Positions 63,516-64,000 of a stretch of 64,000 nucleotides of DNA are shown here, one piece after another. The notes under the pieces are model-generated. The model did no database searches. It was given only the letters and a program-made list of their open reading frames with translations, and was not told where the DNA came from. The stretch is from Methylophilus sp. Leaf416 (GTDB lineage: Bacteria; Pseudomonadota; Gammaproteobacteria; Burkholderiales; Methylophilaceae): NCBI RefSeq assembly GCF_001424665.1, contig NZ_LMQS01000001.1, positions 249,225-313,224 of the forward strand, read 5' to 3'. The position numbers and the translations under genes are program-made. Position 1 is the first letter of the stretch, and each line of letters begins with the position of its first letter.

Positions 63516-64000
63516 TTAATTACTGGGCACGATAAATACAGATTTTTCCTTGATGGTTTCTTTGCTTTGAATATCTGTCATTTCAAACAAAATCTTGTGC
63601 GATCCGGCACGTATTTCACCATCCGGCAACTGTATCTCTACAATGACATTGCGCTTCTCAAAAGGTTTGAGCGCTTTGATTTGCTGGACATTGTTATCTG
63701 AGAAATGAACGGCCAAGTCAGGTATACCGGTGACTTTCAGATCGTAATTCCGCATCTCTTCAGTCTCGTTTTCCAGCTTGAGGTTGTAGACGTTTTCAAT
63801 CTTGCCATCATTGGTATAACGCGCCATCACTGCGCGGTCACGCAATACATCCAGCCTGAAATCAGCTTTGTAGTAGATGCTGACTACCATGCCGACAACC
63901 AGGGTCATGAGAATAGCTGAGTAAATCAGCACACGTGGCCTTAACAAACGCGCCAGCATCTGCTGGCGGCTCCAGCGGTTATCCATGCCGTTTTGCGTGG
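63516..64000 (-). CDS. ccoG: cytochrome c oxidase accessory protein CcoG (C-terminal part)
   Basis: The frame is open to the window edge and encodes the last 161 residues; the ATG at 63986 is internal. It has the last membrane helix (RPRVLIYSAILMTLVVGMVVSIYY) and the FixG Ig-like periplasmic domain (ARYTNDGKIENVYNLKLENE, EIRAGSHKILFEMTD). CcoG is a membrane ferredoxin-like protein that reduces Cu2+ for assembly of cbb3 oxidase. The ferredoxin clusters lie outside the window. Confidence 0.9.
   Translation of the reverse strand, partial: TQNGMDNRWSRQQMLARLLRPRVLIYSAILMTLVVGMVVSIYYKADFRLDVLRDRAVMARYTNDGKIENVYNLKLENETEEMRNYDLKVTGIPDLAVHFSDNNVQQIKALKPFEKRNVIVEIQLPDGEIRAGSHKILFEMTDIQSKETIKEKSVFIVPSN

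Overview
The window looks like chromosomal DNA of a free-living, respiring betaproteobacterium. A methylotroph of the Methylophilaceae type (Methylotenera/Methylophilus-like) is my best guess, from gene content and protein flavour; there is no 16S rRNA or methanol dehydrogenase here to prove it. Base composition is close to 50% GC, except for one clearly AT-rich gene at 32025-34124. There is no phage, transposase, integrase or CRISPR array.

Layout. 1-5.1 kb: end of a nitroreductase, the ABC-F protein YbiT, a Spy/CpxP-like periplasmic protein followed by an OmpR/EnvZ-type two-component pair, and tRNA-Ser(CGA). 5.6-14.6 kb: a Tat-exported acetamidase/formamidase-family protein, the leftward run uvrB-SemiSWEET / galU-hpt, a trypsin-like protease with TPRs, a class-I aminotransferase, an orphan retention-module-like protein and tRNA-Asn(GUU). 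14.6-25.7 kb: a MocR regulator, a YdeP/FdhF-type molybdoenzyme with a small winged-helix partner, cyanide-insensitive cytochrome bd (cioAB plus a 46-residue DUF2474 subunit) and pqiABC. 25.7-35.9 kb: a small lipoprotein, two paralogous 7TM-GGDEF proteins around a CPA2 antiporter, a Mn2+ riboswitch with mntP, an AT-rich Rad50/RloC-like ATPase, a COG0523 GTPase and a YqhA-like protein. 36-42.4 kb: a tiny lipoprotein, a PEP-CTERM protein, divergent ppk2 and pit with two facing Pho boxes, and small enzymes. 42.8-48.3 kb: two paralogous soluble chemoreceptors, each with four PAS domains. 48.4-57.6 kb: a leftward run hrpA, TonB-like protein, KdpD-like kinase, KdpE-like regulator, kup. 57.7-58.5 kb: a long inverted-repeat element plus two perfect palindromes. 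58.5-64 kb: an exported hypothetical protein, a periplasmic ATP-dependent DNA ligase, a low-oxygen cluster (TauE/SafE-like protein, hemN, fnr with a perfect FNR box between hemN and fnr) and the end of ccoG with a fixH-like gene.

How the genes fit together. Several blocks form functional units. Low-oxygen respiration: fnr, hemN, ccoG/fixH and the TauE/SafE-like copper protein, with cioAB as an alternative oxidase. Phosphate storage and uptake: ppk2 and pit under facing Pho boxes. Potassium homeostasis: a shortened KdpD and KdpE directly upstream of kup. Manganese export: mntP under a yybP-ykoY riboswitch. The best candidates for something new are the AT-rich solitary ATPase with a zinc-hook-like CxxC (possible defence nuclease), the Tat-exported amidase family member, the KdpDE-kup arrangement, the paired 7TM-GGDEF proteins around an antiporter, and the orphan retention-module protein.
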